37,858 nucleotides of DNA from Myxococcales bacterium (lineage in GTDB: Bacteria > Myxococcota_A > Polyangia > GCA-2747355), in contig JAGQIK010000359.1 of assembly GCA_020431405.1 (NCBI GenBank), positions 1 through 37,858 on the forward strand, given 5' to 3'. Both the position numbers and the translations under genes were made by a program. This document shows, piece by piece, positions 8,256 through 17,215 of this stretch (within the stretch, counting starts at the first letter, position 1; the number at the start of each line of letters is the position of its first letter). Below the pieces are notes generated by a model, which was not told the DNA's origin, searched no databases, and saw nothing but the letters and a program-made list of their open reading frames with translations.

Positions 8256-10286
8256 CTAGGGAGCGGCGAGCGGAGGCGCGCCCAGCTTGGCGAGGCAGTA
8301 GTGCAGCCCGCTGGCCGCGTGGTCGCGCCAGCGACCGTCCTCGAAGCGCGAGGCGGCGAGGTAGGCGGGCAGGGCCGCGCTGCAGCCCGCTGCGAGGAAG
8401 AGGGCTTCGCCGAGGGAGAAGGACAGCTCGTGGTCGAAGCGGGGCGCCGGCTCGAGCTGCAGCGCGAGACGGTAGGTCGCGATGGCCTGATCGAGATAGC
8501 CCCGCGCCTGGGTGCGCTGGGCGTCGCGATGCGCGCGCATGGCGAGCTCGCCCACGAGTCGTGCGGCCGACGCGTGGCACGCGCGGTCCCAACCGGTGGG
8601 CTGGGCCATCAGTCTGTCCGTGGGCCCGCGCAGCGTCGTGTCGCCCCACGGGCGCTCGCGCAAGACGGCTTCGAGCGCGCCAACCTGCCACCAGCAGCGT
8701 CGCGCGTCGCGCGGCGCCGCCCGCCACAGCGCGTCGTAGACCCGCCGCGCCGCGGCGGCGCGTCCCGAGGCGAGCAGGGCGCGCGCGCGCGCTTGCGCTT
8801 GCTCGACCGAGGCGAATCGCGGTGTGGGCGAGAGCGCGGGCGGGGCGGTCGGGTCGAGCTCGAAGATCACGCGCGACCGCAAGCGCGCGCCTTGTCGCAC
8901 CGGTGGGATCACGACCTCGGAGACTGCGCGCGCCAGGCAGCGACCTAGCGCGGCGTCCACGCTGCGCACAGGACGCACCTCGTGCGCGAAGCCGCTGGCG
9001 CCCCACGCCGTGCGCAGCTCGATCTTGCCGCGCAGCCCAGGCCGGCGTCTCAGGACCGCACGGTAGCAGTCTCGGTAGGCGCCGAGGTTGTAGCGCAGCA
9101 CGCGATGCAGCATGCGCGACGGCGTAAAGGCGACATGGCGCAGGGCGCAGCCCGTGCTGATGGTGACGCGCGGCGGGCAGACGCGATGGCGACAGGCGCG
9201 CTGGCGCTCTCGCTCCGCCTGCTGCTCGTCGAAGTCGCTCACGTCGAAGGTATCGAGGTGCAGCAACGGGGCGCGCCGCGTCACTGGCGCCAGGCGTACG
9301 CAGCGCCGCGTCGGCGCGCGCTCGCGCTTCGATGCGCCCGGCGCGGCCGGCACGCGGTCTGGCCGCTGCTTGGAGGGGACGAACTTCAGCGGCACCTCGA
9401 ACGGCGTGACGAGCGCGCGAGCGGAGTCGAGCTCGAGACCCCAGAGCGCGCCTGCGACGCACTTTGCGAGCGCGCGGTGAGCGGGGGTGTTCGCGGGTGG
9501 CACCACCGAACGGATCGACACCTTGCCCCAGACTCCGACGCGGCCAGAGACGCGAAAGGTGCCGCCGACAGCGCGCGACAAATGAAAGCGTGCCCAGCGA
9601 TAGCACAGCTCGAGATGCAGCCGACGTCGCAGCAGCGCGGCCTCCAGCGGGTTCTTGCCGCGCCGATGCTCGGGGCCGAGGCGGCCGCCGACACGAGGCC
9701 CGTCGAGCAGCGGCCGCAAGCGGATCGGTTGCAGGCTGAGGCGAATCTCGCGCTGAGACGCTTCGTCCCCGCGGCAGGTCAGGGCCCCGAGCGCCGTCGA
9801 CGGGCGGGGCGTCGCGGCTTCGGCGCGCCGCAGATCGACGAGCGTGCCCAGCTGCGCGCCCTCTCGCAGCTGGCTAGCAGCGACGAATCCGCCGTGCGCC
9901 AGCGCCCCGGTGGCGAGCGCTAGACCAAGCGCCGTCAGCGTGGCGAGCCGGTCGACGCGCCCCAGTTGCCACAGCAGCGCGGCGACGCCCGTGGCCAGCG
10001 GGGCGCTCGCGGCGAGCACCACCAGCGGCAGGTCGCCCGCGAGCATCGCCCGCGTGACCGCAGCCAACACGGCGGCCAGCGCGAGCAGCGCCCACGTCCG
10101 GCCGCGCAGCAGCCCGACGGTAGCGCCGAGCAGCGCGAGCAGCGCCAGGCCGTCATGGCGCTCGCTGGCGAAGGCCAGCGCCGCCGAAGTGGTGGCGATG
10201 CCGGCGACCACCAGGAGCATCGGGATCGGCGCGTGCTGCTGAGACGGAGAGAGGAGGCGGTTTCGACCGCGTGCTGAACGGCGCAT
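8256..10286 (-). CDS. Membrane protein with two AgmX/PglI-type domains and a TPR-like tail
   Basis: A 676-residue protein. The N-terminal part holds about five hydrophobic segments (about 20-150). Two copies of a module resembling the AgmX/PglI C-terminal domain of gliding and motility proteins follow. The first begins near LELCYRWARFHLSR and the second near YRDCYRAVLRRRPG. Each has a Cys-Tyr opening, a beta strand ending in a Gly turn, and a second Cys (KCVAGAL, RCLARAV) before a final strand. The C-terminal 170 residues are helical and TPR-like. An envelope scaffold or assembly role is plausible by family, but no partner is encoded here. ATG 10286 is used; an ATG at 10220 would shorten the N-terminus by 22 residues. 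The gene is divergent from the sigma-54 activator, 60 bp away. Confidence 0.65.
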   Translation of the reverse strand: MRRSARGRNRLLSPSQQHAPIPMLLVVAGIATTSAALAFASERHDGLALLALLGATVGLLRGRTWALLALAAVLAAVTRAMLAGDLPLVVLAASAPLATGVAALLWQLGRVDRLATLTALGLALATGALAHGGFVAASQLREGAQLGTLVDLRRAEAATPRPSTALGALTCRGDEASQREIRLSLQPIRLRPLLDGPRVGGRLGPEHRRGKNPLEAALLRRRLHLELCYRWARFHLSRAVGGTFRVSGRVGVWGKVSIRSVVPPANTPAHRALAKCVAGALWGLELDSARALVTPFEVPLKFVPSKQRPDRVPAAPGASKRERAPTRRCVRLAPVTRRAPLLHLDTFDVSDFDEQQAERERQRACRHRVCPPRVTISTGCALRHVAFTPSRMLHRVLRYNLGAYRDCYRAVLRRRPGLRGKIELRTAWGASGFAHEVRPVRSVDAALGRCLARAVSEVVIPPVRQGARLRSRVIFELDPTAPPALSPTPRFASVEQAQARARALLASGRAAAARRVYDALWRAAPRDARRCWWQVGALEAVLRERPWGDTTLRGPTDRLMAQPTGWDRACHASAARLVGELAMRAHRDAQRTQARGYLDQAIATYRLALQLEPAPRFDHELSFSLGEALFLAAGCSAALPAYLAASRFEDGRWRDHAASGLHYCLAKLGAPPLAAP

Positions 10287-10333
10287 GGGGAGTCCGACAC
10301 CGACATCTGCTTCGAGTTCCGTGGCCAGCGCGG

Positions 10334-10339
10334 TAACCT
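10334..10339 (+). promoter_or_regulatory. Candidate -10 element for the sigma-54 activator gene (leaderless-type placement)
   Basis: TAACCT fits TANNNT and lies at -13 to -8 relative to the ATG at 10347. There is no Shine-Dalgarno in the 60-bp divergent gap. No good -35 is seen. Confidence 0.3.
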
Positions 10340-10346
10340 CGCGCCG

Positions 10347-12188
10347 ATGTCGAGCGACGAGACCTCACCCGTCAGCGAAAGCGAGCTCGCTGGGCTGCTG
10401 GCGCGCAAGCGCGCGCGGGCGGCGCGACGACTCTCGTTGCTGCTCTACCACCTCGATGGTGTGCGCACGGTACAGCTCGCCGAGGGGATGAGCCTCGTCA
10501 TCGGACGTGACGCGCCAGCGGACGTGACGGTGCGCGACAACAGCCTCTCGCGCCAGCACGCCACCATCGAGCTCAGCGGCGGGCAGGTCTGGGTCGAGGA
10601 TCTGGAGTCGACCAACGGTACGCGCATCGACGGCGAGCGCGTCGAGCAGCGCACGCTGCTGCCCGTCGGCGCGGAGCTGACGCTCGGCGCGGTGGTGGGG
10701 CTGCTGCACGGCGACGAGTCGGGCGACGGCGACCTCGAGCTCGTCGAGAGCCACGACCGCTTCGCGCGCGAGCTTTCGCGCGAGGTGGCGCGCGCGCGAG
10801 CGATGCACCGACCGCTCGCGGTGCTGATGATGCGCGCCTCGGATCGCAGCCACGCCGGGCGCTGGCTCGATGCGATCACCGTTCAGCTGCGCGACTTCGA
10901 TCGCGTCGCCTTCTATAGCGGCGGCATCCTCGAGGTGCTGGCGCCCGAGCTCGACGGCGAGGGGGCGCAGAAGCTCGCCGAAGCGATGCGCGCCGCGGCC
11001 GCGTCGAGCGCGGCGCTGACCTTGGGCGCGGCGACGCTGCCCGCACATGGGACGTCGGCGCTCGAGCTGCTCGACAGCGCACGGGAGGCGCTGCTGGCCG
11101 CGAGCCCGGATGCGCCGGTGCAGCTGGCAGTCAGCGCGACGAGCGCGGTCGCACAGCGATCGGCCATGGCGGGCGGCGAGGCGGCGCGCGTATCCCCCGA
11201 CTCGCCGATGGCCAGGGTCTACGCCACCATCGAGCGCGTGGCCTCGTCGAGCATCCCGGTGCTGATCCAAGGCGAGACCGGCGTCGGCAAAGAGGTGGTG
11301 GCGCGCGCGATCCACGAGCACGCTTCGAGCAAGCGCGCCGCGCACCCGCTGGTGGCGGTCAACTGCGGCGCGATCCCGTCCGAGCTGCTGGAGTCGACGC
11401 TCTTCGGCCACGAGAAGGGCACCTTCACGGGCGCCGACGCGCGCAAGAAAGGCGTCTTCGAGTCGGCCGCCGGCGGCACGGTGCTGCTCGACGAGGTCGG
11501 CGAGCTGCCGAAGGACGCCCAGGTCAAGCTGCTGCGCGTGCTCGAGTCGAAAACGATCACGCGCCTAGGCTCCACCGACGAGATCGCAGTCGACGTGCGC
11601 GTGCTCGCCGCCACCCATCGTGACCTCGAGGCGATGTGCGCTGCAGGTACGTTTCGCGAGGATCTGCTCTACCGCCTCAACGCGATGACGCTGCACGTGC
11701 CGCCGCTGCGCGAGCGCAGCGCGGAGCTCGACGACCTCATCGAGCGCTTCGTCGCAGCGGCCAATGTTGCCAACGACCGTCGCGTGGTCGGCCTCGACGA
11801 GGAGGCCGACGAGCTGCTGCGGCGCTACAGCTGGCCCGGCAACATTCGCGAGCTGAAGAACGCTATCGAGCGCGCGGTCGTGATCGCGCCGTCGGATCGC
11901 ATCGGCGTCGACGACCTACCGCAGCGGGTACGCGAGCTGGCGAGCCGCCAGACGCCAGACGTCGATGACGACGCCGCGGGCGACGCGGAGGCCGCGGCGC
12001 AGCCGCTCAACCTCAAGGCAGAGCTTTCGCGCTACGAAGGCGAGCTGATCCTGCGCGGCCTGCGCGCGGCGAGCTGGGATCGCCACGAGGCCGCGCGCCT
12101 GCTCGGGCTGCCGCTGCGCACGCTGCACCACAAGATGCGCAGCCACGGTATCAAGCGCCTCGCCTACGAGCGTGACGGCGAGGGCTAG
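10347..12188 (+). CDS. FHA / degenerate GGDEF / sigma-54 AAA+ / Fis-type transcriptional activator
   Basis: A 613-residue bacterial enhancer-binding protein. An FHA domain spans about 30-125, with GR at 53-54, SRQH at 68-71 and TNG at 89-91, the phospho-Thr binding set. Residues 135-252 follow the GGDEF fold in length and pattern, but the signature is [10 protein letters not shown], so no diguanylate cyclase activity is expected. The AAA+ domain has Walker A GETGVGKE (309-316), Walker B LLDEVGE and [10 protein letters not shown] with the likely arginine finger. The sigma-54 contact loop reads GTFTGA instead of GAFTGA (358-363). A Fis-type helix-turn-helix lies at about 565-610. It probably activates sigma-54 promoters in response to a phosphoprotein. 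The nearby kinases are plausible inputs, by inference only. Confidence 0.93.
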   Translation: MSSDETSPVSESELAGLLARKRARAARRLSLLLYHLDGVRTVQLAEGMSLVIGRDAPADVTVRDNSLSRQHATIELSGGQVWVEDLESTNGTRIDGERVEQRTLLPVGAELTLGAVVGLLHGDESGDGDLELVESHDRFARELSREVARARAMHRPLAVLMMRASDRSHAGRWLDAITVQLRDFDRVAFYSGGILEVLAPELDGEGAQKLAEAMRAAAASSAALTLGAATLPAHGTSALELLDSAREALLAASPDAPVQLAVSATSAVAQRSAMAGGEAARVSPDSPMARVYATIERVASSSIPVLIQGETGVGKEVVARAIHEHASSKRAAHPLVAVNCGAIPSELLESTLFGHEKGTFTGADARKKGVFESAAGGTVLLDEVGELPKDAQVKLLRVLESKTITRLGSTDEIAVDVRVLAATHRDLEAMCAAGTFREDLLYRLNAMTLHVPPLRERSAELDDLIERFVAAANVANDRRVVGLDEEADELLRRYSWPGNIRELKNAIERAVVIAPSDRIGVDDLPQRVRELASRQTPDVDDDAAGDAEAAAQPLNLKAELSRYEGELILRGLRAASWDRHEAARLLGLPLRTLHHKMRSHGIKRLAYERDGEG

Positions 12189-12194
12189 GGCGCC

Positions 12195-14465
12195 CTACTG
12201 CCAGCGGTAGGTGACCTTGGCGATGAGCGTGTGCAGCTTGGTCGAGGCGTGCTGGTCGAGGTCGTGCTGGTAGACGACGAAGAAGTCGCTGTTGCTACGA
12301 TAGATCCAGCGCAGGCGGGACTGCAGCCGGATCAGGTTGGAGACCGAGTTCCACAGCGCGGTGGTGGTCAGCCCCAGGCGCGGCGTGAAGCCGAGGATCA
12401 GGCGCGCGCCGAGCAGCTCGCTGTTGAAGCGGTTGTGCCGGTCGTTGAGAACCTTCGAGGGTAGCGCGCGCCGGAAGCGAATGCGGGTGTGCTCGCCGGC
12501 GGCGGCCAACCGCACCAGCGCCGAGGCGCGCAGGGTCAGCTCGGCACGCACTCTGAGCAGCTTGCCGCCTTCGTAGTAGTCGCTGGTCTCGACGGTGCCC
12601 GACAGGCTCAGTGGCCAGACCGATGGCGTTTCGAGCGTGTAGATGCCACGCCAGCGGGCGTAGGTGCCAGGATTGACGTATACGAGGTCCTCGCGCTCGG
12701 AATCGCCGAGCGGCGAGAGCACCGTTTCGCTGTTTCGCTCGACCTGCACGCTGGCGACAAAGCCGATGTTGGAGCGCAGCGTCACGATCCCGCCCGAGCT
12801 CCAGTCCAACAGCTCGGAGCCGTCGACGCGGGCCACCATCCGAGCATAGAGCGTGATCGTGAGGCGCTCGAGGCCCCAGCGTTGAATACGTGGCTCGGTG
12901 GTGAGCTCGGCGGTGCCGACGTGCACGCCCACGCGGTCGATGTACGCGAGGTCGGAGCGTACTCGCTCGTCCGACACTCCGTAGGACAGCGTCGGACGCA
13001 GCAGCAGACCGCGCCAGCGCACCTGAACCACCGCTCCGGGACGCGGCTTGTCTGCATCTTCCTCGACGCGGGTCGCGCCCACGGCCGCACCAGGTTCCGG
13101 CGTGCCGGCCTTGGCGCCCGTCATCGAGATGCCGGCCACCGCGTGAATCAGCAGCGGTGTGTCTTGGCTGCGCCAGGCGGCATCGACGCCGACGACAGCG
13201 TTGTGGTCCTTGGCCTCCTCGAGCGACTGCCGGTGCGTCGCGTAGACGCCGACGTTGGAGCCGCCCCCGAGCTCGTAGCGTGTGCGCGCGACGAGGTAGG
13301 ACGTCCAGGGCTGGTCCCCAGTCGGTCGCGTCGTCACTTGCAGCACGCCGACGCGCAGTGACGACAGCGGGCGCGCTACCAGCTTGAGCCCGGCGAGGAT
13401 CGGTACGGCGCTGCTCTGACTCGCCGTCGCGCGCTGCAGGCCGATGCGCCGCGTGTAGACCATCTGCACGCCGGCGAGGCTGGTGGAGAAGACCTCGAAG
13501 TCGCGCAGAAAGAAGTCACGCTTCTCCGGAAAGAAGAGGCCAAACTGGCCGAGGTTGACCGCCTGGTCGTCGAGATCGGCTTGAGCGAAGTCGGTGTTGA
13601 CCGTCAGCTGCAGCCGCCAGCGCGAGCCGCGCGCGAGCCACGCGTCGACGCCGGCGCTGCCGCGGCCGCTGCCGGCGATGCCTTCGGCGGGGTTTCCCTC
13701 GTGACCGACCAGCATCCACGGCGTGACCGCGTAGCTCAGCCGCGAGGCGCGCGCGCTGCGCTTGGCCAGGATGGCCGGCAGCGCGTCGAGGCCGACGAGG
13801 TGACCGTAGCGGCTGGCGGCGATGGGCGAAAACGGCGGCGCCAACAGCGCCCAGTCATAGCTGGCGTTGCGGCGCGGGTGGTCGCGGGTGAAGTTGAGCC
13901 CGATGCGCTTGGGCGGCGAGCCGGGGTCGATGCCGAGCGCGGAATACGGGATGCGCATCTCCACCGACCAACCCCAGCGGGTTCGCCGCGCGCGGCCCGT
14001 CCACAGCGCGTCGAACTCGATGCGGAAATCCTCTTCGTCGATGCCGCGATAGTCGAGGCGCGCGCTGGCCGGGTTGATCGCGAAGCCCAGCGTGGTGCGA
14101 TGGTCGTGCTGCGCGTCGATCTTCACGCTCAACGCGTCGTCGCTGAAGATCGCGTCGCTGTCGCGCTGCCGCGTGCGCGCGCGGATGGCGCGCCGTTTGG
14201 AATCGAAACACCAGACCGCGACGTAGAGCGCCTTGGCGTCGAACACGATGGCAAACTGCGTGCGCTCGGGCGGTCGCTGGCGCAGCACGGGCTTGCGCTC
14301 GACGAAGCCGCTATAGCGTTTGGCTTGCTTCCAGGCGGCGTCTGTCAGCCGACCGTCTACACGCGGGGCGACCTCGGCGAAGGTGGCGCGCGCCGTGGGC
14401 GGCGCGGCCGACGCGACGCTGGCGGCGCATAGAAGCAGCGCAGCCATCGCGCCAAGCTTGAGCAT
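12195..14465 (-). CDS. DUF5916-type outer-membrane protein with CBM9-like N-terminal domain
   Basis: A 756-residue exported protein. The signal peptide is about residues 1-20, with cleavage after ASA. Residues about 28-230 follow the carbohydrate-binding family 9-like pattern, starting PRVDGRLTDAAWKQA and including WGWSVEMRIPYSALG. The remainder matches DUF5916 proteins, with LGQFGLFFPEKRDFFL as a hallmark stretch. It continues with many alternating amphipathic strands and ends in WQ, as expected for an outer-membrane beta barrel. The substrate is unknown; family members often sit with peptidases or transport genes, but none is adjacent here. A GCGAGG sequence lies just upstream of the ATG. 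The gene is convergent with the sigma-54 activator, with a 6-bp gap, and divergent from the RpoC-like fusion gene. Confidence 0.85.
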   Translation of the reverse strand: MLKLGAMAALLLCAASVASAAPPTARATFAEVAPRVDGRLTDAAWKQAKRYSGFVERKPVLRQRPPERTQFAIVFDAKALYVAVWCFDSKRRAIRARTRQRDSDAIFSDDALSVKIDAQHDHRTTLGFAINPASARLDYRGIDEEDFRIEFDALWTGRARRTRWGWSVEMRIPYSALGIDPGSPPKRIGLNFTRDHPRRNASYDWALLAPPFSPIAASRYGHLVGLDALPAILAKRSARASRLSYAVTPWMLVGHEGNPAEGIAGSGRGSAGVDAWLARGSRWRLQLTVNTDFAQADLDDQAVNLGQFGLFFPEKRDFFLRDFEVFSTSLAGVQMVYTRRIGLQRATASQSSAVPILAGLKLVARPLSSLRVGVLQVTTRPTGDQPWTSYLVARTRYELGGGSNVGVYATHRQSLEEAKDHNAVVGVDAAWRSQDTPLLIHAVAGISMTGAKAGTPEPGAAVGATRVEEDADKPRPGAVVQVRWRGLLLRPTLSYGVSDERVRSDLAYIDRVGVHVGTAELTTEPRIQRWGLERLTITLYARMVARVDGSELLDWSSGGIVTLRSNIGFVASVQVERNSETVLSPLGDSEREDLVYVNPGTYARWRGIYTLETPSVWPLSLSGTVETSDYYEGGKLLRVRAELTLRASALVRLAAAGEHTRIRFRRALPSKVLNDRHNRFNSELLGARLILGFTPRLGLTTTALWNSVSNLIRLQSRLRWIYRSNSDFFVVYQHDLDQHASTKLHTLIAKVTYRWQ

Positions 14466-14523
14466 CCTCGCAACTTTGCCAAGAAAGCCGCCGGCCTGGG
14501 AAGGGGCAGTCGCGCGAGCCGTA

Positions 14524-14529
14524 GATAAT
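14524..14529 (+). promoter_or_regulatory. Candidate -10 element for the RpoC-like fusion gene (leaderless placement)
   Basis: GATAAT, five of six matches to TATAAT, occupies exactly -12 to -7 if the A of the ATG at 14536 is +1. There is no Shine-Dalgarno ahead of the ATG. No good -35 is visible. Confidence 0.35.
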
Positions 14530-14535
14530 GCGGCG

Positions 14536-16380
14536 ATGACCGATGGCTCGCTCCTAGAGGCCTACTACCTCAGCGACGACCCCGACGAGGTGCTCGCCGC
14601 GGCCGCCGCCGTGCGTGAACAGAGCCACGGCGAGGTACGCAAACCCGAGCTCGTGTACGTGCGCACGGGCAAGCCCGAGCGCGACGGGCTGCTGTGCGCC
14701 AAGATCTTCGGGCCCATCGAAGACCATCGCTGCCTCTGCGGCAAGCTCGCGGGCCGCGAGCACGCAGGCGAGCAGTGTGACCGCTGCGGTGTGCTGTGCG
14801 GCGAGCGCGCCCTGCGTGGGCAACGCTGGGCGCACATCGACGCCACGGTGCCGCTGCTGCATCCGATGCTCGCGCAGCGCATCGCCAGCCTGCTCGGTCT
14901 GTCGGAACGCTCGCTGTCGCGCGTGGCACGCGGCTCGGCGAACCTCCGTGACGATGGCACGCTGGTGCTGGCCAAGCGCTCCGAGTTTGGAGGCGTGCAC
15001 TTCGATGACCCTGACGAGGACGAGGCGCGCGACCGTCGCGGGCTCACGCGCATCCGCCAGCGGCTCGCCGCGCTCGACGCCGAGCACGCCGCGCTGATGC
15101 CGGAGCTCGTGCCGGTGCCGCCAGCGGCCTGGCGCGGCGGTCAGCGCGACGCCCAAGACACGGCCTTCATGCGCCTGGTCAACCGGCGCAACCGCTACGT
15201 GCGGCTGATCGAGCTCGACGCGCCGCCGATCATCCTCGACAATGAGCAGCGGCTGCTCTTCGATCGCTACCGCGCGCTGATGAAGGTGCTGCGCCGCGAG
15301 CTTTCGGCGCGAAAGGCACCCGCGCCGCGGGCGCGTGACGCCGACCGCGAGGCCGCGCTGCTGGCGGCGATCCGCGAGCGGCCGGCGGAGGACGAGCCGC
15401 GCGCGGTCTATGCCGACTTCTTGCTCGCGCACGGTGATCCCCGAGGCGAGTTCATCTCGATGCAGCTCGAGAACAAGCACGCAGCGCGCCTCTCGAAGGT
15501 CGAGAGCGAGCTTTTGCGGCGCCATTTCGAGCAGTGGATGGGGCCGTTGGGGCAGGCCGCCGCTCGCGACGGGCACGTCGTCTTCCGGCGCGGCTTTCCC
15601 GTCTCGATAAAGGTCGATGACAAGGCCGCCGCCGAAGTGATCGGCGAGGCAGCCTGGGCCACGCTCGAGCATGTCGAGAGCGGCTCGGCAGAGCTCTTGG
15701 CGGACCCGAGCTTGCGTGCCCTCGAGCGCATCAGCACCAACTTCCGTACGCTGCGCGCGCTGGCCAAAGACGAGGCGCGTCTCGGTGGCGTGCGCTCGGC
15801 GCTCGTGCGCATGCGCTCGACCCCGCCACCTGGTCACTCGTCAGTTGTCGAGGGCGATGTTCTGCCGGCGCTGCGCGAGCTGACGCTGCTGAGCTCCGGC
15901 TATCGCGCCGAAGAGGACTGGAGCTGGCTCGATGGCGCCAAGCTGACCAAACAGCTCGAGGCCCTGACGCTCGCCAGCAACAGCGATCACCTCGAGGAGG
16001 TGCGCCTCGACGACTGGCTCGCGTTTCTCTCGCGTCACCGCCAGCTGCGCACGCTGTGTTTGACCTTCGATCGCAAGGCGCTCTGCTTCGACATCACGCC
16101 GCCCGGCGAGGACGGCCTCGCCGAGCTCACGATCACAGCCGCGGCGAAGTTCATCGAGTACACATCCATCATCGACGAGCTGCCCGATCGCCTGGCTCGC
16201 CCGCTGTTGAGCTGCGATCCGCGGCGCTGGCGCGCGCTGCGCTTCGAGGCGCCCGACTACTATCTCAGCGACAGCCTCGTCGACGCCCTGCGGCGCGTGG
16301 GCGAGCACTTTGGCGACAAAGCGAGGCTCCCCGAGCTGCGGGAGGTCGCCGAGGCGCGGAGTGCGGAAGTCGCCGGCTAG
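14536..16380 (+). CDS. Fusion of an RNA polymerase beta' (RpoC) N-terminal fragment with a TIGR02996 / leucine-rich-like region
   Basis: A 614-residue protein. Residues 26-60 follow the RpoC N-terminus, including GEVRKPE and KPERDGLLCAKIFGP. Next is CLCG(x11)QCDRCGV, with Cys66, 68, 81 and 84 in the same spacing as the beta' zinc site. The helices after it are RpoC-like. Residues about 188-250 match the beta' clamp region, including VNRRNRYVRLI and ILDNEQRLL. Similarity stops there, before the active centre; the NADFDGD motif is absent. Residues about 268-310 match the TIGR02996 repeat-companion domain (LLAAIRERP...RAVYADFLLAHGDPRGEFI). The remaining 300 residues are Leu-rich and LRR-like. 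It cannot be a catalytic polymerase subunit. It might contact a sigma factor or act as an RNA polymerase mimic, which is inference. ATG 14536 is the first start before the conserved part. Confidence 0.85.
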   Translation: MTDGSLLEAYYLSDDPDEVLAAAAAVREQSHGEVRKPELVYVRTGKPERDGLLCAKIFGPIEDHRCLCGKLAGREHAGEQCDRCGVLCGERALRGQRWAHIDATVPLLHPMLAQRIASLLGLSERSLSRVARGSANLRDDGTLVLAKRSEFGGVHFDDPDEDEARDRRGLTRIRQRLAALDAEHAALMPELVPVPPAAWRGGQRDAQDTAFMRLVNRRNRYVRLIELDAPPIILDNEQRLLFDRYRALMKVLRRELSARKAPAPRARDADREAALLAAIRERPAEDEPRAVYADFLLAHGDPRGEFISMQLENKHAARLSKVESELLRRHFEQWMGPLGQAAARDGHVVFRRGFPVSIKVDDKAAAEVIGEAAWATLEHVESGSAELLADPSLRALERISTNFRTLRALAKDEARLGGVRSALVRMRSTPPPGHSSVVEGDVLPALRELTLLSSGYRAEEDWSWLDGAKLTKQLEALTLASNSDHLEEVRLDDWLAFLSRHRQLRTLCLTFDRKALCFDITPPGEDGLAELTITAAAKFIEYTSIIDELPDRLARPLLSCDPRRWRALRFEAPDYYLSDSLVDALRRVGEHFGDKARLPELREVAEARSAEVAG

Positions 16381-16381
16381 T

Positions 16382-17137
16382 CTAGAGCGCGTCGATGATG
16401 CCGACGAGCTTGTCGAGCGCGGCGAGCACTTCGGAGAAGAAGTCGGCGAGCTCGTCGCGGTCGATGATCTCGTCGTAGCTGGCGAAGCTGAGCAGCTTGC
16501 GCCACACGGCGAGGTCCTCGTCACCGACCAGCGCTGCGAGGGCATCGACGAGCGCACCAGGCTGCACGGGCGTGGAGGGCAGGGCGGCGTCTGCCGCGAT
16601 CAGCGCCCCCTCGAGCAGATAGAGCAGCTTGCGCGCGGCGCGGCGCAGCTCGGAGGCCAGCGGCTGCAGCCGGTCGCCCACCTCGAGGTAGGTCTGCACC
16701 AGCTCGCGATGGATCACGCGCAGGTTCTGCTCCACGCGCAGGCGCAGGCGGGCCGCGTCGACGGCGAGCTCGTCGAGGGGATCGCTGCCGCCGGCGAGCA
16801 GCTCGCGCGTGGCGATCAGCTCGAGGGTCATCACCGGAAACGCGTCGGCGCTGGCGAGCAGCGCCTCGGCTGTGTCGACGCGCAGCTGCACCTGGCGCGA
16901 CTTGGCGGCGTGTGCCAGCGGCGAGATCGCATCGAGCACCGCGCGGTCGATGCGGTCGATGAGCAGCAGCACGCGCGCGCGTGACGCTTTGGGGCCGCGG
17001 CCGAAGGTCGAGCCAAAGCGGTAGGCGGCGACGAAACGTACGCCGAGCGCGTCGCGCAGCTCGACCGCGATCTGCCGGCAATCAGCGCTGCCGTCGCCGT
17101 CTTGCGGCTGCTCGTGGGCGATCGTCACCGCAGCCAC
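16382..17137 (-). CDS. Hypothetical protein, possibly nucleotidyltransferase-fold plus helical domain
   Basis: About 251 residues. The N-terminal part reads VELRDALGVRFVAAYRFGSTFG, then a hydrophobic strand RVLLLIDRID. This recalls the GS motif and following strand of minimal nucleotidyltransferases that share a fold with HEPN-linked proteins. The usual paired Asp after GS is not clear, so catalysis is doubtful. The C-terminal half is all helical and rich in Arg, Leu and Glu. GTG 17137 or GTG 17128 could be the start; no ribosome binding site separates them. The frame stays open upstream across the divergent gene, but that part is low-complexity antisense. The stop lies 1 bp from the convergent RpoC-like gene. 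Its existence is likely; the function is weakly supported. Confidence 0.5.
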   Translation of the reverse strand: MAAVTIAHEQPQDGDGSADCRQIAVELRDALGVRFVAAYRFGSTFGRGPKASRARVLLLIDRIDRAVLDAISPLAHAAKSRQVQLRVDTAEALLASADAFPVMTLELIATRELLAGGSDPLDELAVDAARLRLRVEQNLRVIHRELVQTYLEVGDRLQPLASELRRAARKLLYLLEGALIAADAALPSTPVQPGALVDALAALVGDEDLAVWRKLLSFASYDEIIDRDELADFFSEVLAALDKLVGIIDAL

Positions 17138-17215
17138 TTTGCCAAAAAAACACGTGGCGAGGGGAAGAGATCCTCGGTATCGCTGGCGTAGGAGTCTGGC
17201 GAGGGAGGAGCGCCC

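Noticed and set aside
7235-9127. Long plus-strand open frame of 630 codons
   Set aside because: It is antisense to the lipoprotein and the AgmX-type protein, both with clear signal peptide, ribosome site or domain patterns. Its product is Arg/Ala-rich without motifs, as expected from GC-rich antisense.
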